DNA of 64,000 bases from Chitinophagaceae bacterium. Its GTDB lineage: Bacteria > Bacteroidota > Bacteroidia > Chitinophagales > Chitinophagaceae. A program made the translations under genes and the position numbers. Location of the stretch: positions 558,001-622,000 of the forward strand of contig JADJTY010000001.1 in NCBI GenBank assembly GCA_016710935.1. Reading direction: 5' to 3'. Positions 1-9,084 of the stretch are shown here, in pieces. Positions within the stretch are counted from its first letter, which is position 1. Each line of letters opens with the position of its first letter. The notes under the pieces were generated by a model that had not been told where the DNA came from, ran no database searches, and saw nothing but the letters and a program-made list of their open reading frames with translations.

Positions 1-3000
1 GCCAGTAGCCGCTGGCAACCGCATTGTTCTGCTGTGTCAATCCGTCTTTCAGATCGTAGCCATGTGCAATGCAATGGCTGTATGCTAAAATCAGCGATGG
101 GCCATCATAAGCCTCTGCTTCACGCATGGCCAGCATGGTTTGTTGTGGATTGGCGCCAAAAGCAATTCTTGCTACATACACATTGCCATAAGAAACTGCC
201 TGCATCGCCAAATCTTTTTTACCGCCACGTTTGCCGGCCGATGCAAATTTTGCAGAAGCCGCTGTTGGTGTTGATTTAGAACTTTGTCCGCCGGTATTGC
301 TGTACACTTCGGTATCCAGTACCAGAATGTTTATATTTTTTCCGCTGGCCAGCGCATGATCCAATCCGCCGTAGCCAATATCATAAGCCCATCCATCGCC
401 ACCCACTAACCATACACTACGGTGTACCAGTTGTTCACAAACTGATAATAAATGTTGGGCAGCTGCTTCATTGATGTTCAGCAATTTCTCTTTCAGTAAT
501 TCAATTCTTTTTCGCTGTACTGCAATTTCAGATTCCTGTAATTGCGGTGCATCCATGATCTCCTGCACAAATGCATCACCCAGTTGTGGTGCCAGTTGTT
601 TTAATAAGCGGTGCGCCATGGTCAGTTGATGATCGGCCGTCATGCGCATACCCAATCCAAATTCTGCATTGTCTTCAAACAAAGAATTTGACCAGGCTGG
701 TCCCTGTCCGGCAGCATTCATCGTCCAGGGAGTGGTTGGTAAATTGCCACCATAGATGGAAGAGCATCCTGTTGCATTGGCAACCAGTAAGCGGTCGCCA
801 AATAACTGCGACAGTAATTTGATGTACGGTGTTTCGCCGCAACCAGCACAGGCTCCGGAGAATTCAAACAACGGCTCCATAAACTGTGCACCATGCACGG
901 TAGAGAAATTAATTTCAGAACGATTGTTCCATGGAAGGTCTTCGAAGAAGCCGATCTGTTTTTTTATTTTTTGTGGATCGGGTTCTTTCTCTGTCATGTT
1001 AATGGCTTTGAAAGAACGGTTTATTGGATCTGAAGCCGGACAAACTTCAACACATAAATTGCACCCGGTGCAATCTTCGGTATATACCTGTAAAGTATAT
1101 TTTGTTTCAGGAAAACCTCTTGAGTTGATGGGCGCAGATTGAAAACCATCCGGCGCATTTTTTAAAAATCCTTCGTTGTAAAATTTTGCACGAATTACGC
1201 TATGCGGACAAACAAATGCACAGTTACCACATTGTATGCAAAGGTCGGGTTCCCATAAAGGTACCTGGTCGCTGATATTTCTTTTCTCCCATTTGGTAGT
1301 GCCGCTTGGGTAAGTTCCGTCGATTGACATTTTACTTACAGGTAATTCATCTCCATGTCCCGACATCATTTTAGCCGTAACATCTTTTACAAAATCAGGC
1401 GCATCGTTGCCAACCACCGCCAGCATTTTGCCAACGGAACTGGCTGTTGCAGGAACAGTCACTTCAAATAAATTAGCCAGTGTGGCATCTACTGCTTCAA
1501 AGTTCTTTTCTACAACGGCTCTTCCTTTTTTGGTGTAGGTTTTTTCTATAGCATGTTTGATCTGCTCTATCGCTTCCGCTTTTGGCAACACGCCACTTAA
1601 TGCAAAGTAGCAGGTTTGCATGATGGTGTTGATCCTGCCGCTCATACCGGTATCTTTAGCAACCGTGTTGGCATCAATAATATAAAACAAAAGTTTTTTG
1701 CTGATGATCTCCTGCTGAACAGTGCCAGGTAGTTTATCCCAAACCTCTTCTTTATTAAAAGGACTGTTGAGTAAAAATGTGCCGCCGGTTTTTATAAAAT
1801 TCAGCATTTCTACCTTTTCTGTAAAGTTGAATTGGTGAGCGGCAATAAAATCGGCTTTGCTGATAAGATACGGTGCCCTGATAGGTTTAGGACCGAACCG
1901 TAAATGTGAAACTGTTCTTGCCCCCGATTTTTTTGAATCATACACAAAATATCCCTGTGCATACAGGTCGGTATTTTCGCCAATGATCTTGATGGTATTT
2001 TTATTGGCACCAACAGTTCCATCAGCACCCAAACCAAAAAATAAACCCTGCCGCCATTCAGATTCATCCAACGTATAGGATTCGTCATAAGTTAAGCTCG
2101 TAAATGTTACATCATCATTAATACCAATGGTAAAATTATTTTTAGGATGATCTTTTTTTAATTCATCGTAAACTGCTTTCACCATGGCGGGAGTAAACTC
2201 TTTGGAAGAAAGGCCATAACGTCCGCCTACAATATTAGGCAGTTGTTTAATTTTACCCTGTTGCAAGGCACTTACCAAAGTTGATAAAACATCCTGGTAC
2301 ATAGGCTCTCCGGAAGCACCGGATTCTTTGGTTCGATCCAGCACTGAAATTGATCTTACAGTTGCCGGTAATGATTTTATAAAATGTTCCAAAGAGAATG
2401 GACGATATAATCTTACCTGAACAACACCCACTTTTTCACCGGCAGCATTCAGGGCATTCACTGTTTCAGAAACGGTTTCTCCACCAGAGCCCATGATAAT
2501 AATAACTCTTTCTGCATCAGCAGCACCGGTATACTCAAACAGTTCATATTTTCTGCCGGTCAGTTTTTCAAATTCCCGCATGGCATCATCAACAACTCCT
2601 GCGGTATCATCATAAAATTTGTTCACCGTTTCCCTGCCCTGGAAATATACATCCGGGTTTTGTGCGGTACCCCGGATGAAAGGATGATCGGGATTCAACG
2701 CTCTTTTGCGGTGTGCAAAAACATATTCATCGGGTATCATGGCTTTTATCTGTTCGTCAGATAAAAGTTCTAATTTATTTACTTCATGCGAGGTACGAAA
2801 GCCATCAAAAAAATGCATGAAAGGAATGCGGGAACGCAGGGTTGCTGCCTGTGCGATCAGCGCAAAATCATGCGCCTCCTGCACACTGGCAGAACCAAGT
2901 ATAGCAAATCCGGTTGTTCTTGCGGCCATCACATCCTGGTGATCACCAAAAATGGAAAGGCCTTGTGCCGCCAGCGATCGGGCAGCAATATGAAATACAG

Positions 3001-3328
3001 TGGCAGTCAGTTCTCCTGCTATTTTATACATGTTGGGCAGCATCAGCATTAAACCCTGCGATGCAGTGAATGTGGTTGTTAAAGCACCGGTCTGTAATGC
3101 CCCATGCACCGTGCCGGCGGCGCCGCCTTCGCTTTGCATTTCCAATACATCGGGCACATTGCCCCATATGTTTTTAATGCCTTTGGCGCTCCACTCATCT
3201 GCCAGTTCGGCCATGGTAGAGGAAGGTGTGATGGGATAGATGGCGCAAATTTCATTCACCCGGTACGCAACATAAGCGGCAGCCTCATTTCCATCTATCG
3301 TAGCAATTATTTTATTTTTATTAGGCAT
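1..3328 (-). CDS. nifJ: Pyruvate:ferredoxin (flavodoxin) oxidoreductase, 3' end beyond window
   Basis: Fused homodimeric-type PFOR, which oxidatively decarboxylates pyruvate to acetyl-CoA and passes electrons to ferredoxin or flavodoxin. I translated the minus strand by eye from the ATG at 3328 and it stays open to base 1, about 1109 codons; family members are near 1170-1200, so only the last part is missing. Visible parts: N-terminal pyrimidine-binding domain starting MPNKNKIIATIDGNEAAAYV, a ferredoxin-like insert with CIQCGNCAFVCPH and CTGCNLCVEVCPA cluster motifs (near 1030-1260), then the TPP-binding domain with CAGCGE, GDGWAYDIGYGG and SNTGGQSSKS. The start lies one base after the stop of the upstream GltD-like gene, so the two form an operon. 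No frameshift was seen. PFOR in a probably aerobic lineage is notable but common in Chitinophagaceae. Confidence 0.95.
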   Translation of the reverse strand, partial: MPNKNKIIATIDGNEAAAYVAYRVNEICAIYPITPSSTMAELADEWSAKGIKNIWGNVPDVLEMQSEGGAAGTVHGALQTGALTTTFTASQGLMLMLPNMYKIAGELTATVFHIAARSLAAQGLSIFGDHQDVMAARTTGFAILGSASVQEAHDFALIAQAATLRSRIPFMHFFDGFRTSHEVNKLELLSDEQIKAMIPDEYVFAHRKRALNPDHPFIRGTAQNPDVYFQGRETVNKFYDDTAGVVDDAMREFEKLTGRKYELFEYTGAADAERVIIIMGSGGETVSETVNALNAAGEKVGVVQVRLYRPFSLEHFIKSLPATVRSISVLDRTKESGASGEPMYQDVLSTLVSALQQGKIKQLPNIVGGRYGLSSKEFTPAMVKAVYDELKKDHPKNNFTIGINDDVTFTSLTYDESYTLDESEWRQGLFFGLGADGTVGANKNTIKIIGENTDLYAQGYFVYDSKKSGARTVSHLRFGPKPIRAPYLISKADFIAAHQFNFTEKVEMLNFIKTGGTFLLNSPFNKEEVWDKLPGTVQQEIISKKLLFYIIDANTVAKDTGMSGRINTIMQTCYFALSGVLPKAEAIEQIKHAIEKTYTKKGRAVVEKNFEAVDATLANLFEVTVPATASSVGKMLAVVGNDAPDFVKDVTAKMMSGHGDELPVSKMSIDGTYPSGTTKWEKRNISDQVPLWEPDLCIQCGNCAFVCPHSVIRAKFYNEGFLKNAPDGFQSAPINSRGFPETKYTLQVYTEDCTGCNLCVEVCPASDPINRSFKAINMTEKEPDPQKIKKQIGFFEDLPWNNRSEINFSTVHGAQFMEPLFEFSGACAGCGETPYIKLLSQLFGDRLLVANATGCSSIYGGNLPTTPWTMNAAGQGPAWSNSLFEDNAEFGLGMRMTADHQLTMAHRLLKQLAPQLGDAFVQEIMDAPQLQESEIAVQRKRIELLKEKLLNINEAAAQHLLSVCEQLVHRSVWLVGGDGWAYDIGYGGLDHALASGKNINILVLDTEVYSNTGGQSSKSTPTAASAKFASAGKRGGKKDLAMQAVSYGNVYVARIAFGANPQQTMLAMREAEAYDGPSLILAYSHCIAHGYDLKDGLTQQNNAVASGYW

Positions 3329-3329
3329 C

Positions 3330-4965
3330 TTAAATTGATTTAACAGGTTCTGGAATCATTTCAATGGCATGGCAGGGGCATTGTTCGTAACAAACAGCAC
3401 ATCCCGTGCAGGCATCATAATTAAACTTGTAACGGTTACCGGCACCCAGTTTTATAATGGCATCTTCGGGGCATGCGCCAAAACAACCATCACATTCAAA
3501 GCAGTTGCCGCAGCTTAAGCAACGCTGTGCTTCGTAGCGGGATTCTTTTTCAGATAAGCCTGCGTTCACTTCATCAAAATTCTGTATAGCTACTTCCGGA
3601 GCCAGTTTATCCTGTTCTTTTTGTGGTGCATCTGTTTTGTACCACATGTGCAGTTTTTTGTAACTGGCCGTAAGGTGTTTTTCAGGTTTCTGATAGGTGT
3701 TTCCTTTTAAGAATGCGTCGATATATTTTGCAGCTTTTTTTCCCTGCCCTATGGCAATGGTAGCACTGCGGTTTTCGCCAGGCAGCATATCACCACCGGC
3801 AAAAACCCCTTCGTAACCGGTCATGCGTTGCATATCAATTTTAATAGTGCCGTCTTCATTAATAACCACTCCTGTTAAGGAACGTAAGAAACCTGAATCT
3901 GTTTCCTGCTTATTGGCAACGATCAGTACATCTGCATCAATCGTTTCAAATTCGTTGCATCCAACAGCTTTTCCTTTTTCTACTTTCATTTGCTCCAGCG
4001 TGATCTTATTTTTGCTGATGCTCTTGATACTTTTTTAAAAGTTGCACATCTACTCCTTCTGCCAAAGCATCTTCTGTCTCATAATCATAGGCAGGCATTA
4101 ATTTTTTATCGCCGGCAAAATAAACGGTGGCTTCAGAACCAAATCTTTTTACCATCCTTGCCAGGTACATGGCTAGTTTACCACCGCCATAGATCACTAC
4201 TTTTTTGCTGATGAAAGGAGAGGGATTCGTTTTTGCTTCATTAAAAAAACCGAAGGCATCTGTTATATAAACTGAATCGTCTTTTTCAAATTCTTCTTTA
4301 TGAATTAACCCTGCACCAATACCCAGATAAACCGCATCAAATCCACCTGCTTCTTTTTCCTGCAAAATATCCAGTACTTTATGATTCAGTTCAATTTTTA
4401 CTCCGGTTCTTACAATCCTGTCTATTTCAAAATCGAGAATCTCCTTTGGTAATCGGTAATCAGGAATTCCGCTCCACATTAAACCTCCTGCATGTTTCCC
4501 GGCTTCATAAATCACTACTTCATGTCCCATACGGGCCAGATGATAAGCTGCAGATAAACCCGAGGGCCCGGCTCCAATCACCAACACTTTTTTTCCTGTG
4601 GTATAAGCTCTGAATTGCACCGGCCATTTTTGCCTGATGGCCTCATCACCGATATACCGCTCCACGGCATGAATATTTACCGTGGTATCAATATGAGTTC
4701 TGTTGCAACCTGTTTCGCATGGCTTAACACACACCCGGCCCATGATGGCGGGAAAGGGATTGTCTTCAACCAAAGTTTGAAAGGCTTCAAAATAATTTCC
4801 TGCCTGTGCAAAGTCCATCCATGCCTGGATGTTTTCACCTGCAGGGCAGGCACTGTTGCAGGGGGGCATAAAATCAACGTACAACGGACGCTGTTTTCTT
4901 AACGGGCCTGTACCATCAGCATGTGTGGTAAGGTCGGCCGGTTTTGTAATGTCGGGTGTAGACAT
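3330..4965 (-). CDS. GltD-like NAD(P)-dependent Fe-S flavoprotein oxidoreductase (one-base frameshift)
   Basis: Related to the glutamate synthase small subunit and NfnB. The N-terminal half (4965-4006) has the Fe-S binding region (CNSACPAGENIQAW, CVKPCETGCNR) and an FAD-binding GAGPSGLSAAYHLARMG motif, then a second nucleotide-binding GGGKLAMYLARM. The C-terminal half (3989-3330) has the FAD-proximal AGGDMLPGE region and a two-cluster ferredoxin domain (CLSCGNCFECDGCFGACPE, CTGCAVCYEQCPCHA). The halves are in different frames. Removing one base from the T6 run at 4031-4036 (A6 on the coding strand) restores one protein of 544 residues across the join. It is one base upstream of nifJ and probably moves electrons between the PFOR ferredoxin and NAD(P)H; this role is inferred. 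The frameshift is probably a sequencing indel. Confidence 0.85.
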
Positions 4966-5082
4966 AATATTAAATTAGTGAGGTGTAGAACGAAGGGCCA
5001 AATTAACAGGAAGCAGCACATTATACATTGACTTAGTTCAGCAAGCATGCTGATATAAATCATGTTTGAAGGTATTGGTAAT

Positions 5083-5117
5083 AAAAAAGCTGTCAACCTC
5101 AGGCTGACAGCTTTTAG
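5083..5117 (-). terminator. Rho-independent terminator after glyS
   Basis: Perfect 11-bp stem AAAAGCTGTCA / TGACAGCTTTT (5085-5095 with 5105-5115) and a 9-base loop, followed on the minus strand by a T run. It lies 20 bases past the glyS stop and upstream of the GltD-like gene, separating the two transcription units. Confidence 0.85.
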
Positions 5118-5136
5118 TAATATAAACCGGTAATAA

Positions 5137-6609
5137 TTAATTGATCTTTTCCATAATTAATTTCTTTACATCACTTAATGCAATTCTCTCCTGGGTCATC
5201 GTATCCCTGTATCTGATCGTAACAGTGTTATCTTCTTTAGTCTGATGATCAATCGTTACACAAAAAGGTGTACCAATGGCATCCATGCGGCGATATCGTT
5301 TACCAATGGCATCCTTCTCTTCATAAAAACACATGAAACTGCTCTTGCAATCATCCATCAGTTCTTTTGCAATTTCTGGCAATCCGTCTTTCTTTAATAA
5401 AGGAAGAATGGCCAGTTTGGTAGGAGCGATCTTTGCCGGAATTTTTAAAACCACACGGCTGTCTTCAGTACCATCCTCTTTTAACCATTTCTCTTCGGCA
5501 TAGGCGAGGCTGATGATGGTTAGAAAAAGCCTGTCTAAACCAACGGAAGTTTCTACGACAAATGGTGTGTAGTTCCCATAAGGCTTGTTTGTAGCGGCAT
5601 CAATATCATTGTCAAAATACTGTATTTTCTTTTTACTGTATTCCTGGTGTTGTTTCAGATCAAAGTCTGTTCGGCTGTGAATACCTTCCAGTTCTTTCCA
5701 GCCAAATGGAAATTCAAATTCAATATCCATAGCTGCATCGGCGTAATGCGCCAGCTTTACGTGATCATGAAAACGTAATTTTTCTGCAGGAATGCCCATG
5801 CTCTCATGCCATTTTTTTCTTTCGGCCGACCAGAAATTGTACCATTCCATTTGTGTACCGGGACGAATAAAGAATTGCATTTCCATCTGTTCAAATTCCC
5901 GCATTCTAAAAATAAACTGCCTTGCAACAATCTCATTTCTAAACGCTTTACCGGTTTGTGCAATACCAAAAGGAATTTTCATCCTGCCGGTTTTTTGCAC
6001 GTTTAAAAAATTTACGAAGATGCCTTGCGCAGTTTCGGGGCGCAGGTACACTTTACTATTTTCATCATCTGCAGAAGCAGTGGCACCAAATTCTGTAGAG
6101 AACATCAGGTTAAACTGACGTACATCTGTCCAGTTGCAGGTTTTGCTGATGGCACATTTTATCTTATTATCTTCAATTAATTGTTTTAGTCCTGCGTAAT
6201 CATCTTTAGCCAGCAGTTCATCCATTGATACTAAAATATCTTTCGACAATTGCTCATTGCCTATTGCCAATTGTTCTTCAGCAAAACCTTCTATCAAGTG
6301 ATCAACCCTGTATCTTTTATTGCTGTCTTTATTGTCGATCATCGGGTCGCTGAAGTTGTCAACGTGTCCGCTGGCCTTCCAGGTGGTAGGATGCATGAAG
6401 ATAGCCGCATCAATACCTACAATATTGTCGTGCATTTGTGTCATACTCTTCCACCAGTAATCACGGATGTTCTTTTTTAACTGGGCACCGTTCTGGCCAT
6501 AGTCATATACAGCCGCTAAACCATCATAGATCTCTGATGATTGAAAAATATAACCGTATTCTTTGCAGTGCGAAATTAATTCCGCAAAATTGTTTGTTTC
6601 GTTTGCCAT
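5137..6609 (-). CDS. glyS: Glycine--tRNA ligase, alpha2 (eukaryotic-type)
   Basis: Charges tRNA-Gly in the cytoplasm; the single-chain dimeric class II enzyme of 490 residues, the form used by Bacteroidota. Signatures: SGHVDNFSDP near residues 80-90, RPETAQGIFVNF near 190-200, motif 2 FRNEIVARQF and REFEQME near 223-243, and motif 3 GLDRLFLTI toward the C-terminus. The ATG at 6609 is preferred over an upstream in-frame ATG at 6630, because a -7 promoter box (6617-6624) lies between the two and the protein then begins MANETNNF. Residues about 111-123 (EEQLAIGNEQLSK) are encoded by degenerate heptamers and look like an in-frame repeat insertion (see the repeat entry). Terminator at 5083-5117. 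Confidence 0.95.
   Translation of the reverse strand: MANETNNFAELISHCKEYGYIFQSSEIYDGLAAVYDYGQNGAQLKKNIRDYWWKSMTQMHDNIVGIDAAIFMHPTTWKASGHVDNFSDPMIDNKDSNKRYRVDHLIEGFAEEQLAIGNEQLSKDILVSMDELLAKDDYAGLKQLIEDNKIKCAISKTCNWTDVRQFNLMFSTEFGATASADDENSKVYLRPETAQGIFVNFLNVQKTGRMKIPFGIAQTGKAFRNEIVARQFIFRMREFEQMEMQFFIRPGTQMEWYNFWSAERKKWHESMGIPAEKLRFHDHVKLAHYADAAMDIEFEFPFGWKELEGIHSRTDFDLKQHQEYSKKKIQYFDNDIDAATNKPYGNYTPFVVETSVGLDRLFLTIISLAYAEEKWLKEDGTEDSRVVLKIPAKIAPTKLAILPLLKKDGLPEIAKELMDDCKSSFMCFYEEKDAIGKRYRRMDAIGTPFCVTIDHQTKEDNTVTIRYRDTMTQERIALSDVKKLIMEKIN
6243..6285 (-). repeat. Heptamer repeat inside glyS
   Basis: Read on the coding strand, this is a run of 7-base units AATTGGC, AATAGGC, AATGAGC, AATTGTC, flanked by ACAATTG/CAATTGT arms. 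It encodes LAIGNEQLS without breaking the frame. The 7-bp period matches the intergenic heptamer elements at 17762, 22564 and 59158, although the unit sequence differs. Confidence 0.55.
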
Positions 6610-6616
6610 AAGGCTG

Positions 6617-6624
6617 CAAAAGTA
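6617..6624 (-). promoter_or_regulatory. -7 promoter box of glyS, leaderless type
   Basis: TACTTTTG on the minus strand matches the Bacteroidota -7 consensus TAnnTTTG and ends only 7 bases before the glyS ATG. The mRNA leader would be a few bases or absent. No convincing -33 TTTG was found at the usual distance. Confidence 0.5.
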
Positions 6625-6730
6625 AGGCAAAACTCAAAATATCCGCCATGGGTTTATGCGGTTGTATGAATTACAGTGCCAGCAACCCTGTAACTTTGGG
6701 TTTGATCATCCGGGCAAAGGATTTATTACA

Positions 6731-7075
6731 ATGGTAACAGAAGAAAAAATAAAACAGATAAGAAGGCAGTTGAGTAAGGGAGAGCCTGAGGGGGAAATTA
6801 AAAACGGGTTGCGTGAGGAAGGTTATACAGCGGATGAGATAGGAACATTGTTCTTTGATCTTTATGAAAAAAATGCTGGTACAAAGCAATCAAAGCCCTT
6901 TCTGTCAAATAATGGCCAAATCTATAATTTAATTGCAGCCTGTTTCGGGATTGCCGGTATTTCGATGTTGGTAATTGATACCTGGTTAACAGCCTATGCA
7001 ATTCCATGCATAGTTTTAGGGGCTATCAGTTTTCTGGTTAAATATTTTATGTCAGTTAAAAACCGCAAAAAATAA
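6731..7075 (+). CDS. Small two-helix membrane protein of unknown function
   Basis: 114 residues from the ATG at 6731. An upstream in-frame ATG (6656) exists, but MVTEEKIKQIRRQL is the more natural beginning. The N-terminal ~50 residues are charged and helical (KIKQIRRQLSKGEPEGEIKNGLREEGYTADEI), a pattern resembling a short regulatory or SHOCT-like helical domain. Two hydrophobic segments follow (IYNLIAACFGIAGISMLVI and YAIPCIVLGAISFLV), then a basic tail. It converges with the YihY gene five bases downstream. Family not recognised. Confidence 0.6.
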   Translation: MVTEEKIKQIRRQLSKGEPEGEIKNGLREEGYTADEIGTLFFDLYEKNAGTKQSKPFLSNNGQIYNLIAACFGIAGISMLVIDTWLTAYAIPCIVLGAISFLVKYFMSVKNRKK

Positions 7076-7080
7076 ACTCA

Positions 7081-8058
7081 TCATTCTGCCGGAGGTTCAA
7101 CGGTTGTTTTAACCACCGTTTTTTCTTCGGGTTGTTGCTGAATAGATTCTGTGGATTCCACTTCTATCTCCTGCACCCACACGGCATAATTAGAGGGATA
7201 AATTCTGGAGCCGGTATGTACTGCAAATACATGTGTAAATACGGCGCCAAAATATAATATCATGGCTGAATAATAAACCCATAAGAGCATAACAATAACG
7301 GAACCCGCTGTGCCGTATGTTGAAGAAAGCTTGCTGTGGCCCAGATAATATCCGATCAGAAATTTACCCAGCATAAAAAGTATTGCAGTGGTTATAGCCC
7401 CTGCTCTTACATGCCTCCATTTTATACGGGCATCGGGTAGTACTTTAAATATCATGGCAAATAGTAAGGTTGTAATACCAAATGTAATAATAACATTTAC
7501 GGCATACACCACAATAACGGTAAGCTCGGGGAACATACTGGTAAGCCGGGTGATCAGTAAATCCATCAGGCCATTGATAAGCAAGGAGACCAGTAGCAAA
7601 AAGCCAAGGCTTATCACCAGTGAAAAAGAAAGCAGCCGGTTGATGATCATTTTTAAAAACCCTTTGCCCTTGCGGGGTTTGGCTTTTAGTTTCCATATCT
7701 GGTTGATAGAGTCCTGTATTTCGCTGAACACACTGGTGGCGCCAAACAACAGGGTGCCGATTCCGATAACGGTGGCAACATAACTGCTTTCTGATAATGC
7801 CGCAGCCCGTATAATATTCTGAACCTGTAATGCTGCATTTTCACCGACGAAACCGGCAATCTGGTTATACAATGTACCTTCGATCGCAGCCCTGCCGTAA
7901 AAAATATCACTCACCGCAATAACAATAATGAGCATGGCAGGTAAAGAGAAGATGGTATAGAAAGCCAGTGCTGCACTTAGTTTTAAAACCCTGTTATCTA
8001 TAAAATCGGAAAATGACTGTTTGGTGATTGACCATACAAATTTTAGCGAAGATCTCAT
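7081..8058 (-). CDS. YihY/BrkB-family inner membrane protein
   Basis: 325 residues with about six membrane segments, matching the YihY/virulence factor BrkB family (formerly misnamed RNase BN). Family landmarks: KLSAALAFYTIFSLPAMLIIV near residues 27-47, GTLLFGATSVFSEIQDSINQIW near 120-140, and YGTAGSVIVMLLWVYYSAMILYFGAVFTHVF in the last third. The C-terminus is a Glu/Thr/Val-rich tail (residues ~295-325). It starts four bases after the stop of the MazG-like gene, so it is the last gene of a dtd-mazG-yihY operon. The molecular function of the family is unsettled. Confidence 0.9.
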   Translation of the reverse strand: MRSSLKFVWSITKQSFSDFIDNRVLKLSAALAFYTIFSLPAMLIIVIAVSDIFYGRAAIEGTLYNQIAGFVGENAALQVQNIIRAAALSESSYVATVIGIGTLLFGATSVFSEIQDSINQIWKLKAKPRKGKGFLKMIINRLLSFSLVISLGFLLLVSLLINGLMDLLITRLTSMFPELTVIVVYAVNVIITFGITTLLFAMIFKVLPDARIKWRHVRAGAITTAILFMLGKFLIGYYLGHSKLSSTYGTAGSVIVMLLWVYYSAMILYFGAVFTHVFAVHTGSRIYPSNYAVWVQEIEVESTESIQQQPEEKTVVKTTVEPPAE

Positions 8059-8062
8059 TTCC

Positions 8063-8398
8063 TTATTTTAATTTTTCATTTTGCTGATGCCTGTCGGCAT
8101 CCCTCAAATTCTTCTTTTCAAAATTCTTTTCCAGTGCTTCAGTTAAATTTACCCCGGTTTGATTAGCTAAACAGATCAACACCCACAACACATCGGCCAT
8201 TTCATCGCCCAACTCTTTCCCTTTGTCCGATTCTTTAAAAGATTGCTCACCATATTTTCTAACCATCAATCTGCTCAGCTCTCCAACCTCTTCCATAAGT
8301 ATGCCAAGGTTTGTCAATTCATTAAAATAGCGTACTCCGGTGGTATTGATCCATTCATCTACTAACTTTTGAGCTTCATTAATGGTAATTTCTGTCAT
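8063..8398 (-). CDS. MazG-like nucleotide pyrophosphohydrolase
   Basis: 111 residues of the all-alpha NTP pyrophosphohydrolase fold. The metal-binding pattern is visible: EEVGELSR near 36-43 (first acidic pair) and ELGDEMADVLWVLICLAN near 62-79 (second). The compact single-domain size fits MazG-like housecleaning dNTPases rather than two-domain MazG. Its ATG overlaps the dtd stop (ATGA), implying translational coupling. Substrate cannot be told from the sequence. Confidence 0.88.
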   Translation of the reverse strand: MTEITINEAQKLVDEWINTTGVRYFNELTNLGILMEEVGELSRLMVRKYGEQSFKESDKGKELGDEMADVLWVLICLANQTGVNLTEALEKNFEKKNLRDADRHQQNEKLK

Positions 8399-8850
8399 CA
8401 GTCCTTGTTTTTTGAATCAATAAAGATAGTAACCGGCCCGTCATTTAATAGGGATACCTTCATATCTGCACCAAATTTCCCTGTATACACTTCTTTTCCC
8501 AGGTCAGCTTGTAGTTGAGCAATCATTTTTTCATACAGGGGAATAGCAATTTCGGGCTTGCTTGCTTTTATATAAGATGGGCGGTTCCCTTTTTTTGTTG
8601 CAGCATGCAGGGTAAACTGGCTTACCAGTAAAATATCACCGCCAATATCTTTTACTGAAATATTGGGCACTTTGTTTTCATCGTCAAAAATGCGCAGGTT
8701 TACGATCTTGTTGCTAAGCCATTCTATATCTGCTGTTGTATCAGCATCTTCAATACCAACCAAAACCAGCAGGCCTGTTTTAATTTCAGATCTTGTGGTG
8801 TTGTTAATGCTAACAGCGGCCTGGCTTACCCTTTGTATTACCACTCTCAT
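8398..8850 (-). CDS. dtd: D-aminoacyl-tRNA deacylase
   Basis: Hydrolyses D-amino acids (and misattached Gly) from tRNA. 150 residues, the normal length. The two signature active-site motifs are present: SQFTLHA near residues 77-83 and LNDGPVTI near 136-143, along with the N-terminal MRVVIQRVSQAAV strand. It overlaps the next gene by four bases. A TAnnTTTG box ends five bases before the ATG. Confidence 0.96.
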   Translation of the reverse strand: MRVVIQRVSQAAVSINNTTRSEIKTGLLVLVGIEDADTTADIEWLSNKIVNLRIFDDENKVPNISVKDIGGDILLVSQFTLHAATKKGNRPSYIKASKPEIAIPLYEKMIAQLQADLGKEVYTGKFGADMKVSLLNDGPVTIFIDSKNKD

Positions 8851-8855
8851 GTGTA

Positions 8856-8863
8856 CAAATATA
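8856..8863 (-). promoter_or_regulatory. -7 box of the dtd operon, leaderless type
   Basis: TATATTTG on the minus strand matches TAnnTTTG and is followed by GTACAC-ATG, leaving about five bases before the start codon. It lies just after the terminator at 8882-8914. Confidence 0.5.
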
Positions 8864-8881
8864 GCTGCTTACAGTTAAAAG

Positions 8882-8914
8882 AAAATCCCCCCGACATGGT
8901 ACCGGGGGGATTTT
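8882..8914. terminator. Strong bidirectional terminator hairpin
   Basis: Perfect 12-bp stem AAAATCCCCCCG / CGGGGGGATTTT with a 9-base loop and T-rich flanks on both strands. On the minus strand it ends the small gene 8917-9084 and insulates dtd from it. Confidence 0.88.
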
Positions 8915-8916
8915 CT

Positions 8917-9084
8917 TTATTTTCTGTTTGCTATCAACAGTGCCAACGCTCCAAGCGGAAGCGGTATCCACCAGAAGTCTTTCAACTCTGATAAATGACT
9001 GGATTCTTTTCCAATAAAATACATAGCAGCAGCAGCCACCAGGCACAATACACCTAAAATGTAAAAAAGAGATTTTCTATTCAT
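8917..9084 (-). CDS. 55-residue two-helix membrane peptide
   Basis: A small gene, translating from the ATG at 9084 as MNRKSLFYILGVLCLVAAAA followed by a short polar stretch (KESSHLSELKDFW), a second hydrophobic helix (WIPLPLGALALLIA) and the basic end NRK. Both helices are typical transmembrane length. The stop is three bases before a perfect terminator hairpin, which supports a real transcription unit. No family recognised. Confidence 0.6.
   Translation of the reverse strand: MNRKSLFYILGVLCLVAAAAMYFIGKESSHLSELKDFWWIPLPLGALALLIANRK

Noticed and set aside
1..3328. Several plus-strand ORFs opposite nifJ
   Set aside because: They are antisense to a well-conserved minus-strand gene and have no recognisable protein features.
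4021..4045. Programmed -1 ribosomal frameshift at the A6G run in the GltD-like gene
   Set aside because: The frame needed downstream is +1 (skip one base), not -1, and there is no stimulatory structure; an indel is simpler.
3823..4211. Plus-strand ORFs opposite the GltD-like gene
   Set aside because: Antisense shadows.
8810..9046. Minus-strand ORF beginning MPGGCCCYVF
   Set aside because: It covers the terminator at 8882-8914 and the 55-residue gene in another frame; composition is not protein-like.
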